From Pseudoxanthomonas kaohsiungensis (GTDB lineage Bacteria > Pseudomonadota > Gammaproteobacteria > Xanthomonadales > Xanthomonadaceae): a DNA stretch of 64,000 nt. The notes beneath the pieces were generated by a model. The model did not search any database and had not been told where the DNA came from. It saw nothing but the letters and a program-made list of their open reading frames with translations. How positions within the stretch are numbered: position 1 is the first letter of the stretch; each line of letters opens with the position of its first letter. Below are positions 43,292 to 51,455 of this stretch, in pieces. Made by a program: the position numbers and the translations under genes. The stretch is taken from assembly GCF_010211765.1 (NCBI RefSeq), contig NZ_PDWO01000001.1, positions 372,001 to 436,000 on the forward strand, written 5' to 3'.

Positions 43292-45358
43292 TCAGCTGAA
43301 GTCGAAGTTCATCGCCGCCCCCACCGGAGCGACGAATCCACCGGCGACGTAGTCGACGCCCGCGCTGAACAGCTGGCTCAATGCCTGCGCGTCGTCGACG
43401 TCCTCGGCCAGGGTGGCGATGCCCTCGTCGCGCGCCCGGGCGGTGATCTCGCGGACCTTGTCCTGCGCTTCCCCTGGCCGGCCGATCTCGGCAGTCAGGC
43501 CCGGATCGATCTTGAGGAACGAAGGCTTGAAGTGGGCCAGCAACTGGAAGGAGTCCAGGCCGGAGCCGAACTGCTCCAGGCCGACCCGGCAGCCCAGTGG
43601 CGACACCGCAGCGAGGAACTGCTGCGCGTTGCGCAGGTGGGTGAACACCTTGGCTTCCGGCGCCTCCAGCCACAGGCGCTCGCCCGGCACGCCATGGGCC
43701 GCCAGCTCCTTCCGGATCAGGTCGACCATCGTGGCGCTGGCGAACGAGGCCGGGCTGATCCGGACCAGCATGCGCGTCTGGCGGCCGGCGCGCTCGCGCT
43801 CGCCCAGCGTGGCGATGGCGTGGCGCACCACCCACAGGTCGATCTCGCCGAGCAGGCCATGTTCCTCGGCGATGCCGAGGAAGCCCGACGGGGTGACCAG
43901 CTCGCCGTTGGCGTCGACCCGCAGGTGCGCCTCGTAGAGCTCGCCCGGCTCGCCCTGCAGGCTCATCACCGGCTGGTAGTGCAGGACGAAGCCTTCACCG
44001 ACCAGGGCCTCGCGGATGCGGGTCACCCACAGCGCCACGCGCTCTTCCTCCGCGCGGTCGGCCGCGCCCGGGTCGAACACCTGCACCGTGTTGCCGCCGA
44101 GCTCGACCGCCGCACCCAGGCACTGGTTCGCCCGCGACAGGATCTGCGGCACGCTGGCGATCTTCTCGCCCACCTGCACGCCGCCGATGCTCGCGGTCAC
44201 GGTCACCGAGCGGGCGCCCACGCTGAAGACATGGGTGGCGAATGCATCGCGCAACGCATCGGCCGCCGCGCGGGTCCGCGCGTGGTTGCCCTCGAGCAGC
44301 AGGGCGAAGCTGTGCTCGCCGAAGCGCGCGGCCTTGACGTTGGCATCGATCGTGCTGCGCACGCGCTCGGCCAGCGCCGCGACCAGCGCATCGGCCGAGT
44401 CCAGGCCGATGTCCGGCAGCAGGCGCGCGTAGTGGTCGGGCTCGACCAGCAGGAAGCCGTACTGGCCGCCATCGCGGCCGACCGCGGCCACCGCGTCCTC
44501 GAGCAGGTGCATGAACGTGGGCCGGTTGAGCAGGCCGGTGACCTGGTCGCGGCGGCGCAGTTCCTCGACCTCGCGCGCCAGCTCCGGGTCCAGTTCCTCG
44601 CGCCGGCGGAACACCACCTGCACGCACGGCTCGCCTTCGTAGGTGGCAGTGGCGAACTCGAGCTTGGCCGGGAAGGTGCTGCCGTCGACGTGGCGCGCCT
44701 CCATCAGGTACTCCGGCGGCGGCGGCTCGCCCTTGGACAGGGACTTGAGCAGCTGCTTGAAGCCGTCGATGTGCTGCGGACCGACCAGGTCCAGCAGCGA
44801 CATGCCCTCGACCTCGTCGAACGCCTCGAACCCGAACATCTCCAGGTAGGCGTCGTTGGCACGGATGTGCATGCCTTCGTGGATGTAGGCCACCGGGTCG
44901 CGCGAGGAGGCGATCAGCGAATCGCAGCGCCGCTCGGTCTCGCGCAGCTGCGCCTCCAGCCGGCGCAGGCCACGCCGCGCGTCGAGGTCGGCCCATTCGC
45001 GGCGGACCGTTTCCAGCAGGTGCTCGGGCCGGTGCTTGAGCACCAGCGCGCGCGCGCCGCCGCCGAGCGCGCCCAGCACCGCGGCCTCGTCGATCCGGTC
45101 GACCATCAGCAGCAGCGGCAGGTCCTTGCCGCTGGCGGCCACCTGGGCGCGGACCTGGTCCAGCGGCATCGCCGCCGAGTCGACCGCCACCACCAGGTCC
45201 ACCGCCTGGCTGGTCACCATGTGCGCCAGTTCGGCGGCGTTCTGCGGCCGCAGGGGCCGCACCGCGATGCCGCCGTTGCGCAGGGTGCTGACGATCGCTT
45301 CGGCGTCTTCCACGCGGTCGTCGACGATGAGCAGGCGGATCGCGGTGTCTTTCTGCAT
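43292..45358 (-). CDS. fimX: FimX-like c-di-GMP receptor (REC-PAS-GGDEF-EAL, degenerate)
   Basis: The protein has 688 residues from the ATG at 45358. Domains in order are a receiver-like domain (LLIVDDRVEDAEAIV), PAS (~140-260), a degenerate GGDEF (GEHSF at ~347) and a degenerate EAL (YEAHLRV at ~476, with EQFGSGLDSF in place of DDFGTG). Size, order and loss of both catalytic motifs match Xanthomonas and Pseudomonas FimX, which binds c-di-GMP through its EAL domain and controls type IV pilus assembly with PilZ and PilB. The symbol is inferred from this match. Confidence 0.75.
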   Translation of the reverse strand: MQKDTAIRLLIVDDRVEDAEAIVSTLRNGGIAVRPLRPQNAAELAHMVTSQAVDLVVAVDSAAMPLDQVRAQVAASGKDLPLLLMVDRIDEAAVLGALGGGARALVLKHRPEHLLETVRREWADLDARRGLRRLEAQLRETERRCDSLIASSRDPVAYIHEGMHIRANDAYLEMFGFEAFDEVEGMSLLDLVGPQHIDGFKQLLKSLSKGEPPPPEYLMEARHVDGSTFPAKLEFATATYEGEPCVQVVFRRREELDPELAREVEELRRRDQVTGLLNRPTFMHLLEDAVAAVGRDGGQYGFLLVEPDHYARLLPDIGLDSADALVAALAERVRSTIDANVKAARFGEHSFALLLEGNHARTRAAADALRDAFATHVFSVGARSVTVTASIGGVQVGEKIASVPQILSRANQCLGAAVELGGNTVQVFDPGAADRAEEERVALWVTRIREALVGEGFVLHYQPVMSLQGEPGELYEAHLRVDANGELVTPSGFLGIAEEHGLLGEIDLWVVRHAIATLGERERAGRQTRMLVRISPASFASATMVDLIRKELAAHGVPGERLWLEAPEAKVFTHLRNAQQFLAAVSPLGCRVGLEQFGSGLDSFQLLAHFKPSFLKIDPGLTAEIGRPGEAQDKVREITARARDEGIATLAEDVDDAQALSQLFSAGVDYVAGGFVAPVGAAMNFDFS

Positions 45359-45530
45359 GCGTAAGGGCCAGGGAACCTGTCGGGCGCCGGGGGGCGCGGC
45401 AACCGGTTTAATACACGATGCCCGCCGGAGCGTCCATGCCGCGCCGCGTGAAAGCCGACGCCGTTGGCGGCTGCACCATGCGGCCGCGCGCACTACCATG
45501 GCCGGCCTGGCAGGCACGGGTCGCGGCAAG

Positions 45531-46043
45531 ATGGGCATCGAGATCGAACGCAAGTTCCTGGTCGCCGGCGATGGCTGGCGCGCCGGCGCCGAGCGCGTGC
45601 AGGCGATGGCGCAGGGGTACCTGAACGACCTGGGCGCGGTCGAGGGCGGCACGCAGAAGGCCTCGGTGCGGGTGCGGATCGAGGGCGACCGCGCCTTCCT
45701 CAACCTGAAGTCGCGCGAGCTGGGCCATACCCGGCAGGAATTCGACTACCCGCTGCCGGTGGAGGACGCACGCCAGTTGCTCGCGCTGTGCGTCGGCGGG
45801 CTGGTGGAGAAGCGGCGCCACTACGTGCGCCACGCCGGCCACCTGTGGGAAATCGACGAGTTCCTAGGCGCCAACGCCGGGCTGGTGGTGGCCGAGCTCG
45901 AACTGGATTCGGCCGACGAGGCCTTCGTCCGCCCGGCCTGGCTCGGCGAAGAGGTCACCGACTCGCCGCGCTACTACAACCTGGCCCTGGCCGGACGCCC
46001 GTATTCGCAATGGTCCCCTGCCGAGCGCGACGGCTCCCGGTAG
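45531..46043 (+). CDS. CYTH domain triphosphatase-like protein
   Basis: The 170-residue protein is a single CYTH tunnel-fold domain. The metal-binding signature is at the very N-terminus (MGIEIERKFLV, ExExK), followed by VRVRIEGDRAFLNLKSRE, RQEFDYPLP, KRRHYVRH and WEIDEFLGANAGLVVAELEL. Such small bacterial members hydrolyse inorganic triphosphate or other triphosphates; adenylate cyclase or thiamine triphosphatase activity is less likely but not excluded. It diverges from the fimX-like gene. Confidence 0.88.
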   Translation: MGIEIERKFLVAGDGWRAGAERVQAMAQGYLNDLGAVEGGTQKASVRVRIEGDRAFLNLKSRELGHTRQEFDYPLPVEDARQLLALCVGGLVEKRRHYVRHAGHLWEIDEFLGANAGLVVAELELDSADEAFVRPAWLGEEVTDSPRYYNLALAGRPYSQWSPAERDGSR

Positions 46044-46186
46044 CCGCCCGGCGCGGCGGCGACAGCGGCAGCGGAACCACGACGGCGTCGCCCGCGCCGG
46101 CGCCATCGCCTCGCCGGCACGGCCGGCTCCGGCAGGACCGGTGCACCGGCTTGCCCGCGGCGCCTCGCGCCCCCATTGTCCCGTCC

Positions 46187-46873
46187 ATGAGAATCGACAT
46201 CTGGTCCGACGTGGTCTGCCCCTGGTGCTGGATCGGCAAGCACCGCTTCCAGCGCGGCCTGGACCTGTTGGGCCCGGGGGCGCCCGCGGTCGAGGTCCAC
46301 TGGCACCCCTTCCAGCTCGACCCCGACGCCGGCACCGATCCGGTGCCGCTGCGCCAGGCCTACGCGGCCAAGTTCGGCGGTCCCGAGCGCACCGAGCAGA
46401 TCCTGTCGTACACCCAGTCCACGGCACGCGCCGAGGGATTGCCGATGGACTTCAGCCGTGGCCAGGTGCGGGTCACCACCCTGCCCGCGCATCGGCTGAT
46501 GTGGCTGGCCGCGCGCGAGGGCGACGCAGGGGCAGTCGGCGAGGCCCTGTTCCGCGCCCACTTCGCCGAGGGCCGCAACCTGGCCGATCCGGCGACGCTG
46601 GTCGAGGCCGGCGCCGCCGGCGGCCTGGCGGCCGAACGCATCCGCGCCTGCCTCGACTCGGACGAAGGCCTGGCCGAGGTCCGCGCGGAGCTGGCCCAGG
46701 CCCAGGCGATGGGCATCCGCGCGGTGCCGACCTTCGTCATCGACGGCCGCCATGCGGTCCAGGGTGGGCAGGCGCCCGAGGTGTTCGCCCAGGCGCTGCG
46801 CCAGGCCATGGCCGGGTCGGCAGCGGCCACCGCCGCCGGCGAGGCCTGCGGCCCGGACGGCTGCTCCGTGTAG
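46187..46873 (+). CDS. DsbA family oxidoreductase (FrnE-like)
   Basis: This cytoplasmic thioredoxin-fold protein has 228 residues. The active-site CPWC is at residues 11-14 (WSDVVCPWCWIGKHRF), and the cis-Pro region is AVPTFVIDG. This matches FrnE / 2-hydroxychromene-2-carboxylate isomerase-like proteins, which act as disulfide isomerases in stress. A C-terminal extension ends CGPDGCSV, giving an extra CxxxxC pair. The stop codon TAG lies inside the left arm of an inverted repeat. Confidence 0.9.
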   Translation: MRIDIWSDVVCPWCWIGKHRFQRGLDLLGPGAPAVEVHWHPFQLDPDAGTDPVPLRQAYAAKFGGPERTEQILSYTQSTARAEGLPMDFSRGQVRVTTLPAHRLMWLAAREGDAGAVGEALFRAHFAEGRNLADPATLVEAGAAGGLAAERIRACLDSDEGLAEVRAELAQAQAMGIRAVPTFVIDGRHAVQGGQAPEVFAQALRQAMAGSAAATAAGEACGPDGCSV

Positions 46874-46962
46874 GGGCCGATTCATCGTCGACGCGACGCC
46901 GCAGGCACAGGCGACGCCGCCACCGTGCCGACGCCCGTGTCGCCGATGAATCGGCTCCTGCA
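46869..46962. repeat. Long inverted repeat with imperfect 24-bp arms
   Basis: TGTAGGGGCCGATTCATCG... (from 46869) is the near-complement of ...CGATGAATCGGCTCCTGCA (to 46962). The inner part also pairs partly (GACGCGACG / CGTGTCGCC). It overlaps the stop codon of the FrnE-like gene and probably ends its transcript. It resembles the GTAGGAGC repeat at 50238. Confidence 0.7.
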
Positions 46963-47068
46963 ATGCCGAGGCGGCGATCATCCGGCATCCGGGCCGTGCC
47001 GCCATGAATGCCCGCATCTGCGACAATGCCCCGGCGCGCGGTCCGCGCGTGATACGGAGTTCCCACGC

Positions 47069-48067
47069 ATGCTCGTGATCGGCGTCGCCGGCACCGAACT
47101 GACCGCGCAGGAGCGCGACTGGCTGCAGCACGATGCCGTCGCCGGCGTGATCCTGTTCAAGCGCAATTTCGCTTCGCGCGACCAGGTGGCCGACCTGTCG
47201 GCCGCCATCCGTGCCGCCGCGCCGCGGCCGCAGCTGGTCTGCGTGGACCAGGAAGGCGGACGGGTGCAGCGCTTCCGCGACGGCTACAGCGACCTGCCGC
47301 CGCTGCAGCGCTTCGGCGAACTGTACGCCGGCGACCCGCAGGCCGCCCTCGCCCTGGCCGAGGAACACGCCTGGCTGATGGCCAGCGAAGTGCGCGCCAG
47401 CGGCGTGGACCTGAGCTTCGCGCCGGTGGTCGACCTGGCCCGCGGCAACCGCGCGATCGGCGATCGCGCCTTCAGCGACGATCCGCAGGTCGTCGCCGCA
47501 TTCACCCGCGCCTACGTGCGCGGCATGCACAGCGTCGGCATGGCCGCCACGCTCAAGCACTTCCCCGGGCACGGCACCGTGCTGGAGGACACCCATTTCG
47601 ACGACGCGGTCGATCCGCGCCCGCTGGATACCTTGCGCGCCGAAGACCTGGTGCCTTTCGTCGCCGGCATCGAGGCCGGCGCCGACGCGGTGATGATGGC
47701 GCACGTGGCCTATCCGCAGGTGGCGCCGGAGCCGGCCGGCTATTCCCGGCGCTGGATCGAGGAGATCCTGCGCGCGGAGATGGGTTTCCGCGGCGTGGTC
47801 TTTTCCGACGACATCGGCATGGCCGCCGCGTTTTCCGCCGGCGGGGTCCGGTCGCGCATCGACGCGCACCTGGATGCCGGCTGCGACGTGGTCCTGGTCT
47901 GCCACCCCGAGCTGGTCGAGGAGTCGCTGCGCGCGGTCGAGGGCCGTGCCCTCAACACCGCCGCCCTCGCCGGCCTGCTCGGCCGCGGCGCGCTCGGCTG
48001 GGACGGCCTGCTCGCGGACGCACGCTACGGCGCTGCGCAGGCGCGGCTGCCGGCATCGGCGGCGTGA
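47069..48067 (+). CDS. nagZ: Beta-N-acetylhexosaminidase NagZ
   Basis: NagZ removes GlcNAc from anhydromuropeptides in cytoplasmic cell-wall recycling, which can influence beta-lactamase induction. The glycoside hydrolase family 3 protein has 332 residues. The motifs KHFPGHG (~163-169, with the catalytic His) and DVDQEGGRVQRF-like VCVDQEGGRVQRFR are present, and the nucleophile Asp is in VVFSDDIGMAA. A GGAG lies 10 bp before the ATG. It begins a run of genes with hpt and the phosphorylase. Confidence 0.95.
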   Translation: MLVIGVAGTELTAQERDWLQHDAVAGVILFKRNFASRDQVADLSAAIRAAAPRPQLVCVDQEGGRVQRFRDGYSDLPPLQRFGELYAGDPQAALALAEEHAWLMASEVRASGVDLSFAPVVDLARGNRAIGDRAFSDDPQVVAAFTRAYVRGMHSVGMAATLKHFPGHGTVLEDTHFDDAVDPRPLDTLRAEDLVPFVAGIEAGADAVMMAHVAYPQVAPEPAGYSRRWIEEILRAEMGFRGVVFSDDIGMAAAFSAGGVRSRIDAHLDAGCDVVLVCHPELVEESLRAVEGRALNTAALAGLLGRGALGWDGLLADARYGAAQARLPASAA

Positions 48068-48107
48068 CGCCCCTCCTTCCCTTCCCACTTTCCGGTAGCC
48101 CCCTACG

Positions 48108-48692
48108 ATGTCCGAACTGCTGATCGCCGAAGTCCTGGAAAAATCCGACCTCCTGGTCGACCGACCCGCCATCGACGCGGCCATCTCGACCATGGCCGAC
48201 GCCATCGCACGCGACTACATCGGCGACGTGCCGCCGCACCGCCTGGGCGACAGCTTCGTGCCGGTGTTCCTGACCGTGATGCACGGCGCCCTGCCGTTCG
48301 CCGGCCAGTTGGCGCTGGCACTGGGCGCGCGCGGCCTGGACCTGCAGTTCGACTACCTGCACGCGACCCGCTACCGCGGCACCAACCAGGGCGGCGAGCT
48401 GGTCTGGAAGCACCGGCCGGCCACGTCGCTGTACGGCCGCCGGGTGCTGATCGCCGACGACATCCTCGACGAGGGCCACACCCTGGCCGAGGTGCGCCGC
48501 TGGTGCATCGAGCAGGGCGCCACCGACGTGCGCATCGCCGCGCTGACGGTCAAAGACCACGACCGCTGCGTGGCCGGCCTGAAGGCCGACTACGTCGGCC
48601 TGCACCTGCCCGACCGCTACGTGTTCGGCTTCGGCATGGACTACCACGAGCAGGGCCGCAACCTGCCCGGCATCTACGCGCTGAAGGACTGA
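48108..48692 (+). CDS. hpt: Hypoxanthine-guanine phosphoribosyltransferase
   Basis: This enzyme salvages hypoxanthine and guanine to IMP and GMP with PRPP. The 194 residues carry the PRPP-binding motif VLIADDILDEGHTL (113-126) and the early loop TVMHGALPFAGQL. It lies 40 bp after nagZ and 7 bp before the phosphorylase gene. Thioinosine phosphorylase releases hypoxanthine, so this neighbour is the next step of the same salvage route. Confidence 0.94.
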   Translation: MSELLIAEVLEKSDLLVDRPAIDAAISTMADAIARDYIGDVPPHRLGDSFVPVFLTVMHGALPFAGQLALALGARGLDLQFDYLHATRYRGTNQGGELVWKHRPATSLYGRRVLIADDILDEGHTLAEVRRWCIEQGATDVRIAALTVKDHDRCVAGLKADYVGLHLPDRYVFGFGMDYHEQGRNLPGIYALKD

Positions 48693-48699
48693 GCCGGGA

Positions 48700-49440
48700 A
48701 TGGACATCGCGCTGGCAGTGATCGGCGGCACCGGCGTCTACCGCCTGGCGACGCTGGAGGACGAGGAAGCCCGCCAGATCGACACACCGTACGGCGCTCC
48801 CTCCGGTCCCCTGCGGATCGGTCGGCTGGGCGAGGTGCGCATCGCCTTCCTGGCCCGCCATGGTGAAGGCCACGCGCTGCCGCCGCACAAGGTGAACTAC
48901 CGCGCCAACCTGTTCGCGCTCAAGCAGGCTGGCGCCCACCGGGTGCTGGCGCTCAATACCGTCGGCGGCATCACCGACGCCTACGGCCCGCGCGTACTGG
49001 CCTGCCCGGACCAGCTGGTCGACTACACCTGGGGGCGCGAGTCCACCTTCTGGGATGGCGAAGGCGAGGCGCTGCACGTGGACTTCGGCCATCCGTACAG
49101 CCCGATGTTCCGGCACAAGCTGCTGGCGGCGGCGCGGGTCACCGGCGTGCGCGTGGTCGATGGCGGCTGCTACGGCGCCACCCAGGGGCCGCGGCTGGAA
49201 ACCAATGCCGAGATCGCGCGCATGCGCCGCGATGGCTGCGACCTGGTCGGCATGACCGGCATGCCCGAGGCGGCGCTGGCACGCGAACTGGGGCTGGAAT
49301 ATGCCTGCCTGGCGATCGTGGCGAACTGGGCGGCCGGGTGCGGCGACGCGCAGGAGATCACCCTGGCCGAAGTGCTGGACAACGTCGCCGCCGCCTCGGC
49401 GGGGCTGCCGGAACTGGTCGGCGAACTGGCGCGCGGCTGA
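48700..49440 (+). CDS. S-methyl-5'-thioinosine phosphorylase
   Basis: This purine nucleoside phosphorylase (MTAP/PNP class 2 family) has 246 residues and cleaves 5'-methylthioinosine to hypoxanthine and methylthioribose-1-phosphate. Visible motifs are VIGGTGVYRL, FLARHGEGHALPPHKVNYRAN (phosphate site), NTVGGI, GATQGPRLET and VGMTGMPEAALARELGLEYACLAIV. The MTGMPEA wording and coupling to hpt favour thioinosine over thioadenosine as substrate, as in Pseudomonas. That choice is inference. Confidence 0.88.
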   Translation: MDIALAVIGGTGVYRLATLEDEEARQIDTPYGAPSGPLRIGRLGEVRIAFLARHGEGHALPPHKVNYRANLFALKQAGAHRVLALNTVGGITDAYGPRVLACPDQLVDYTWGRESTFWDGEGEALHVDFGHPYSPMFRHKLLAAARVTGVRVVDGGCYGATQGPRLETNAEIARMRRDGCDLVGMTGMPEAALARELGLEYACLAIVANWAAGCGDAQEITLAEVLDNVAAASAGLPELVGELARG

Positions 49441-49442
49441 TC

Positions 49443-49466
49443 GGCCGCGGCCGCGGCCGCGGCCGC
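49443..49466. repeat. GGCCGC simple repeat (4 units)
   Basis: Four perfect GGCCGC units directly follow the phosphorylase stop. They form overlapping palindromes (NotI-like sites) and are followed by the small hairpin CGTTA/TAACG. Confidence 0.8.
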
Positions 49467-49502
49467 GTTAGCGGTAACGCCGGCAACCGTCCGGTGCACG
49501 GA

Positions 49503-49531
49503 TTGTCAGCGGCGTTCCACATTTGCATACT
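49503..49531 (+). promoter_or_regulatory. Promoter of the cold-shock gene
   Basis: TTGTCA (49503-49508) and CATACT (49526-49531) are 17 nt apart. This predicts a leader of about 45 nt before the start codon. Confidence 0.6.
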
Positions 49532-49582
49532 CCGCCTCGCGGCAGCCGCCGCGCATCCGTCAATCAAGGACTTCGCAGCATC

Positions 49583-49789
49583 ATGGCCAACGGTACCGTC
49601 AAGTGGTTCAACGACGCCAAGGGATTCGGCTTCATTTCGCCGGAAGATGGCAGCGCGGACGTGTTCGCACACTTCTCCGCGATCAACTCCAAGGGCTTCC
49701 GTTCCCTCAGGGAAGGACAGCGGGTGAGCTACGAGGTCACCCAGGGCCCGAAGGGTGCGCAGGCATCGAACATCACCCCGCTCGACTGA
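49583..49789 (+). CDS. CspA-family cold-shock protein
   Basis: This single-stranded nucleic-acid chaperone has 68 residues. Both RNA-binding motifs are intact: KGFGFISP (RNP1, 13-20) and DVFAHFS (RNP2, 26-32). The protein starts [17 protein letters not shown] like E. coli CspA. It is monocistronic, with its own promoter and strong terminator. Confidence 0.96.
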   Translation: MANGTVKWFNDAKGFGFISPEDGSADVFAHFSAINSKGFRSLREGQRVSYEVTQGPKGAQASNITPLD

Positions 49790-49816
49790 CCGCGCACCGC
49801 GCAGTCGCACGCAGGG

Positions 49817-49844
49817 AACCCCGCCGCATGGCGGGGTTTTTTTT
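49817..49844 (+). terminator. Rho-independent terminator of the cold-shock gene
   Basis: AACCCCGCC / GGCGGGGTT is a 9-bp stem with a GCAT loop, followed by a run of T residues. Confidence 0.93.
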
Positions 49845-50071
49845 ATGGGGTTCCTCAAGGTACGGATGGTCTCTGTCCGGATGGCTGGATCGGCTTCACT
49901 TCTCGCACCAGAAGCGCTGAGCCTGCGGGTGCATCCGCTAGGAGCAGGGCGCTGGCTGCGGCGGGCGCTGGCTGTCGCAGAGCACTGGCTGAGGCCGGCG
50001 CAGGCTGAGGTAGGGCGCTGGCTGTAACAGACGCCGGCCGGGGAGAGCGCGGCACCGGCGGGGGCCGCCGT
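49845..50071. other. Gene-free, low-complexity stretch
   Basis: No gene was recognised. Between about 49949 and 50030 the words GCGCTGGCTG, GCACTGGCTG and GCGCAGGCTG recur irregularly (at least five times), giving degenerate direct repeats with A/T-poor character. Confidence 0.5.
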
Positions 50072-50165
50072 CCTGCCGGGGTATGGCTTACCCCTCGGGA
50101 CGGCATCCTGCCTTTACGAGGGGCCGTGGCACATCCATGTGCCACTTGCGCCATACCCCGGCAGG
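50072..50165. repeat. Structured intergenic repeat, copy 2 (three-way-junction fold)
   Basis: The outer arms CCTGCCGGGGTATGGC (50072-50087) and the exact reverse complement (50150-50165) enclose the same two hairpins as copy 1: CCCCTCG/CGAGGGG (50091-50097, 50117-50123) and GTGGCACAT/ATGTGCCAC (50126-50134, 50137-50145). Compared with copy 1 at 5795-5890 the inner part is almost identical. The distal half of the outer stem differs, yet stays fully paired. Confidence 0.8.
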
Positions 50166-50237
50166 CCGACGTCCTCGGGCGGCGTGATGGGCATGGCTTC
50201 GATCGGCGAACTTGCGGCCATGGCTGCTCGCTGCTCT

Positions 50238-50356
50238 GTAGGAGCACAGCTTGCCGGCGACACCGGCGTCGGCATCACGAAAGCGCCGCCTGTGCCGAGG
50301 GCGTCGCGTCGCGGGCGCCCTTACACGGACGCATGTCCGGACTCCCCGGCTCCTAC
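50238..50356. repeat. GTAGGAGC...GCTCCTAC inverted-end repeat
   Basis: GTAGGAGC (50238-50245) and GCTCCTAC (50349-50356) bound 119 bp containing CTTGCCGGCGACACCGGCG. It is a member of the 'TAGGAGC' intergenic repeats common in Xanthomonadaceae and Pseudomonas. It follows the structured element by about 70 bp, as a degraded copy does after copy 1. The rest of 50357-50469 holds nothing recognisable. Confidence 0.7.
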
Positions 50357-50469
50357 AAAGGTGCAGGCACCGAAGCCATGGCAGTGCGGTCTGCTTCGCC
50401 ATTTGCTGCCGGTCCGGGCCAAGCGACGACCAGCCTGTTCGTCGTCGCTGTTGCCCAGCAGCGCCGCTG

Positions 50470-51261
50470 TCATGGCCCCTGCGCCTCTTCGTGCAGGAAC
50501 GCGCCATGGCGCAGGAACTGCAGCGTCTGGCCGATGACCACGTCGTTGACCACCATGAAGGTGTGGTTCACCGGCAGCACCAGGAAGTCGTGCATCCCCT
50601 CGACCCTGGCCCGTTCCACCGCCACCTTGCCGTCGTTCTCGCCGGGGATCCGGCTCGCCAGCACGCTGTCGATCGCAGTCTGCTCGTTGTCGCTGATGAC
50701 GCCGAGCGGGAAGTCCACCGGCCCCAGCCGCGCCGGCAGCCCCTCCGGCCCGGTCACCAGCTGCGCCCCGGCCGGGCCGTTGATCCGGTCATAGAGCGCG
50801 GTGCCCGCCAGCGCGTCGGCCACTTCGCTGCCCTGGTTCGGCGGGCCGAGCATCACCACCCGCCCCAATCCGTCGACCGCGCCGGACTGCAGGTAGTAGC
50901 GCAGCAGCAGCCCGCCCATCGAGTGGGTGACGAAATGGATCGTGTGCGCACCGGACTGGCGGCACGCCCGGACCCCGTGCGGGATCGCGTCGCGCGCCGA
51001 CACCTCGATGGTCTGGCTCTGCGACGGATAGTCGATGTTGACGGTGGCGTAGCCGGCCTGGCGCAGGACCGCCTCGATCCTGGCCATCGAGCGGTGGGTC
51101 CGGCCAAGGCCGTGCAGCAGGACCACGCACTGGCCCTCGACGGGCGCCAGCTCCGGATCCGCTGCAGCCGGCGGCGCGGCGTAGGCGGATGCCATCGCAA
51201 GCAGCGCCGCGCAGCCGAACACGAAGCAACATGCATGGCTCCAAACACGCTTGCTGCGCAT
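50470..51261 (-). CDS. Exported alpha/beta hydrolase (lipase/esterase-like)
   Basis: The protein has 263 residues and a signal peptide ending near MASAYAAP. The lipase fold is clear: the oxyanion loop VVLLHGLGRTHRSM, the nucleophile elbow THSMGG (Ser), LGPPNQGSEVADAL, and a C-terminal NHTFMVVN with the likely His. It resembles the triacylglycerol-lipase / PGAP1-like group. The ribosome-binding site is GAGGGAG. It diverges from another exported alpha/beta hydrolase gene. Confidence 0.9.
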   Translation of the reverse strand: MRSKRVWSHACCFVFGCAALLAMASAYAAPPAAADPELAPVEGQCVVLLHGLGRTHRSMARIEAVLRQAGYATVNIDYPSQSQTIEVSARDAIPHGVRACRQSGAHTIHFVTHSMGGLLLRYYLQSGAVDGLGRVVMLGPPNQGSEVADALAGTALYDRINGPAGAQLVTGPEGLPARLGPVDFPLGVISDNEQTAIDSVLASRIPGENDGKVAVERARVEGMHDFLVLPVNHTFMVVNDVVIGQTLQFLRHGAFLHEEAQGP

Positions 51262-51455
51262 GCCGCGCTCCCTCGTCCCGCTTGCCTTGCCGGCACTTTA
51301 TATCCGCGGTGCCGGCCGGACGCCGGGGGGATGGCAACGGCTTCGTCCGCAGCGGCGCTCTGCTACAACGGGCCGAACGGGGACGGGCGTGGCCGTCGTG
51401 GCCTCGGCCGCGGGAAGAACGACGCCCTGCTCCAACCAGCCGCCGAGGTTCCGCG

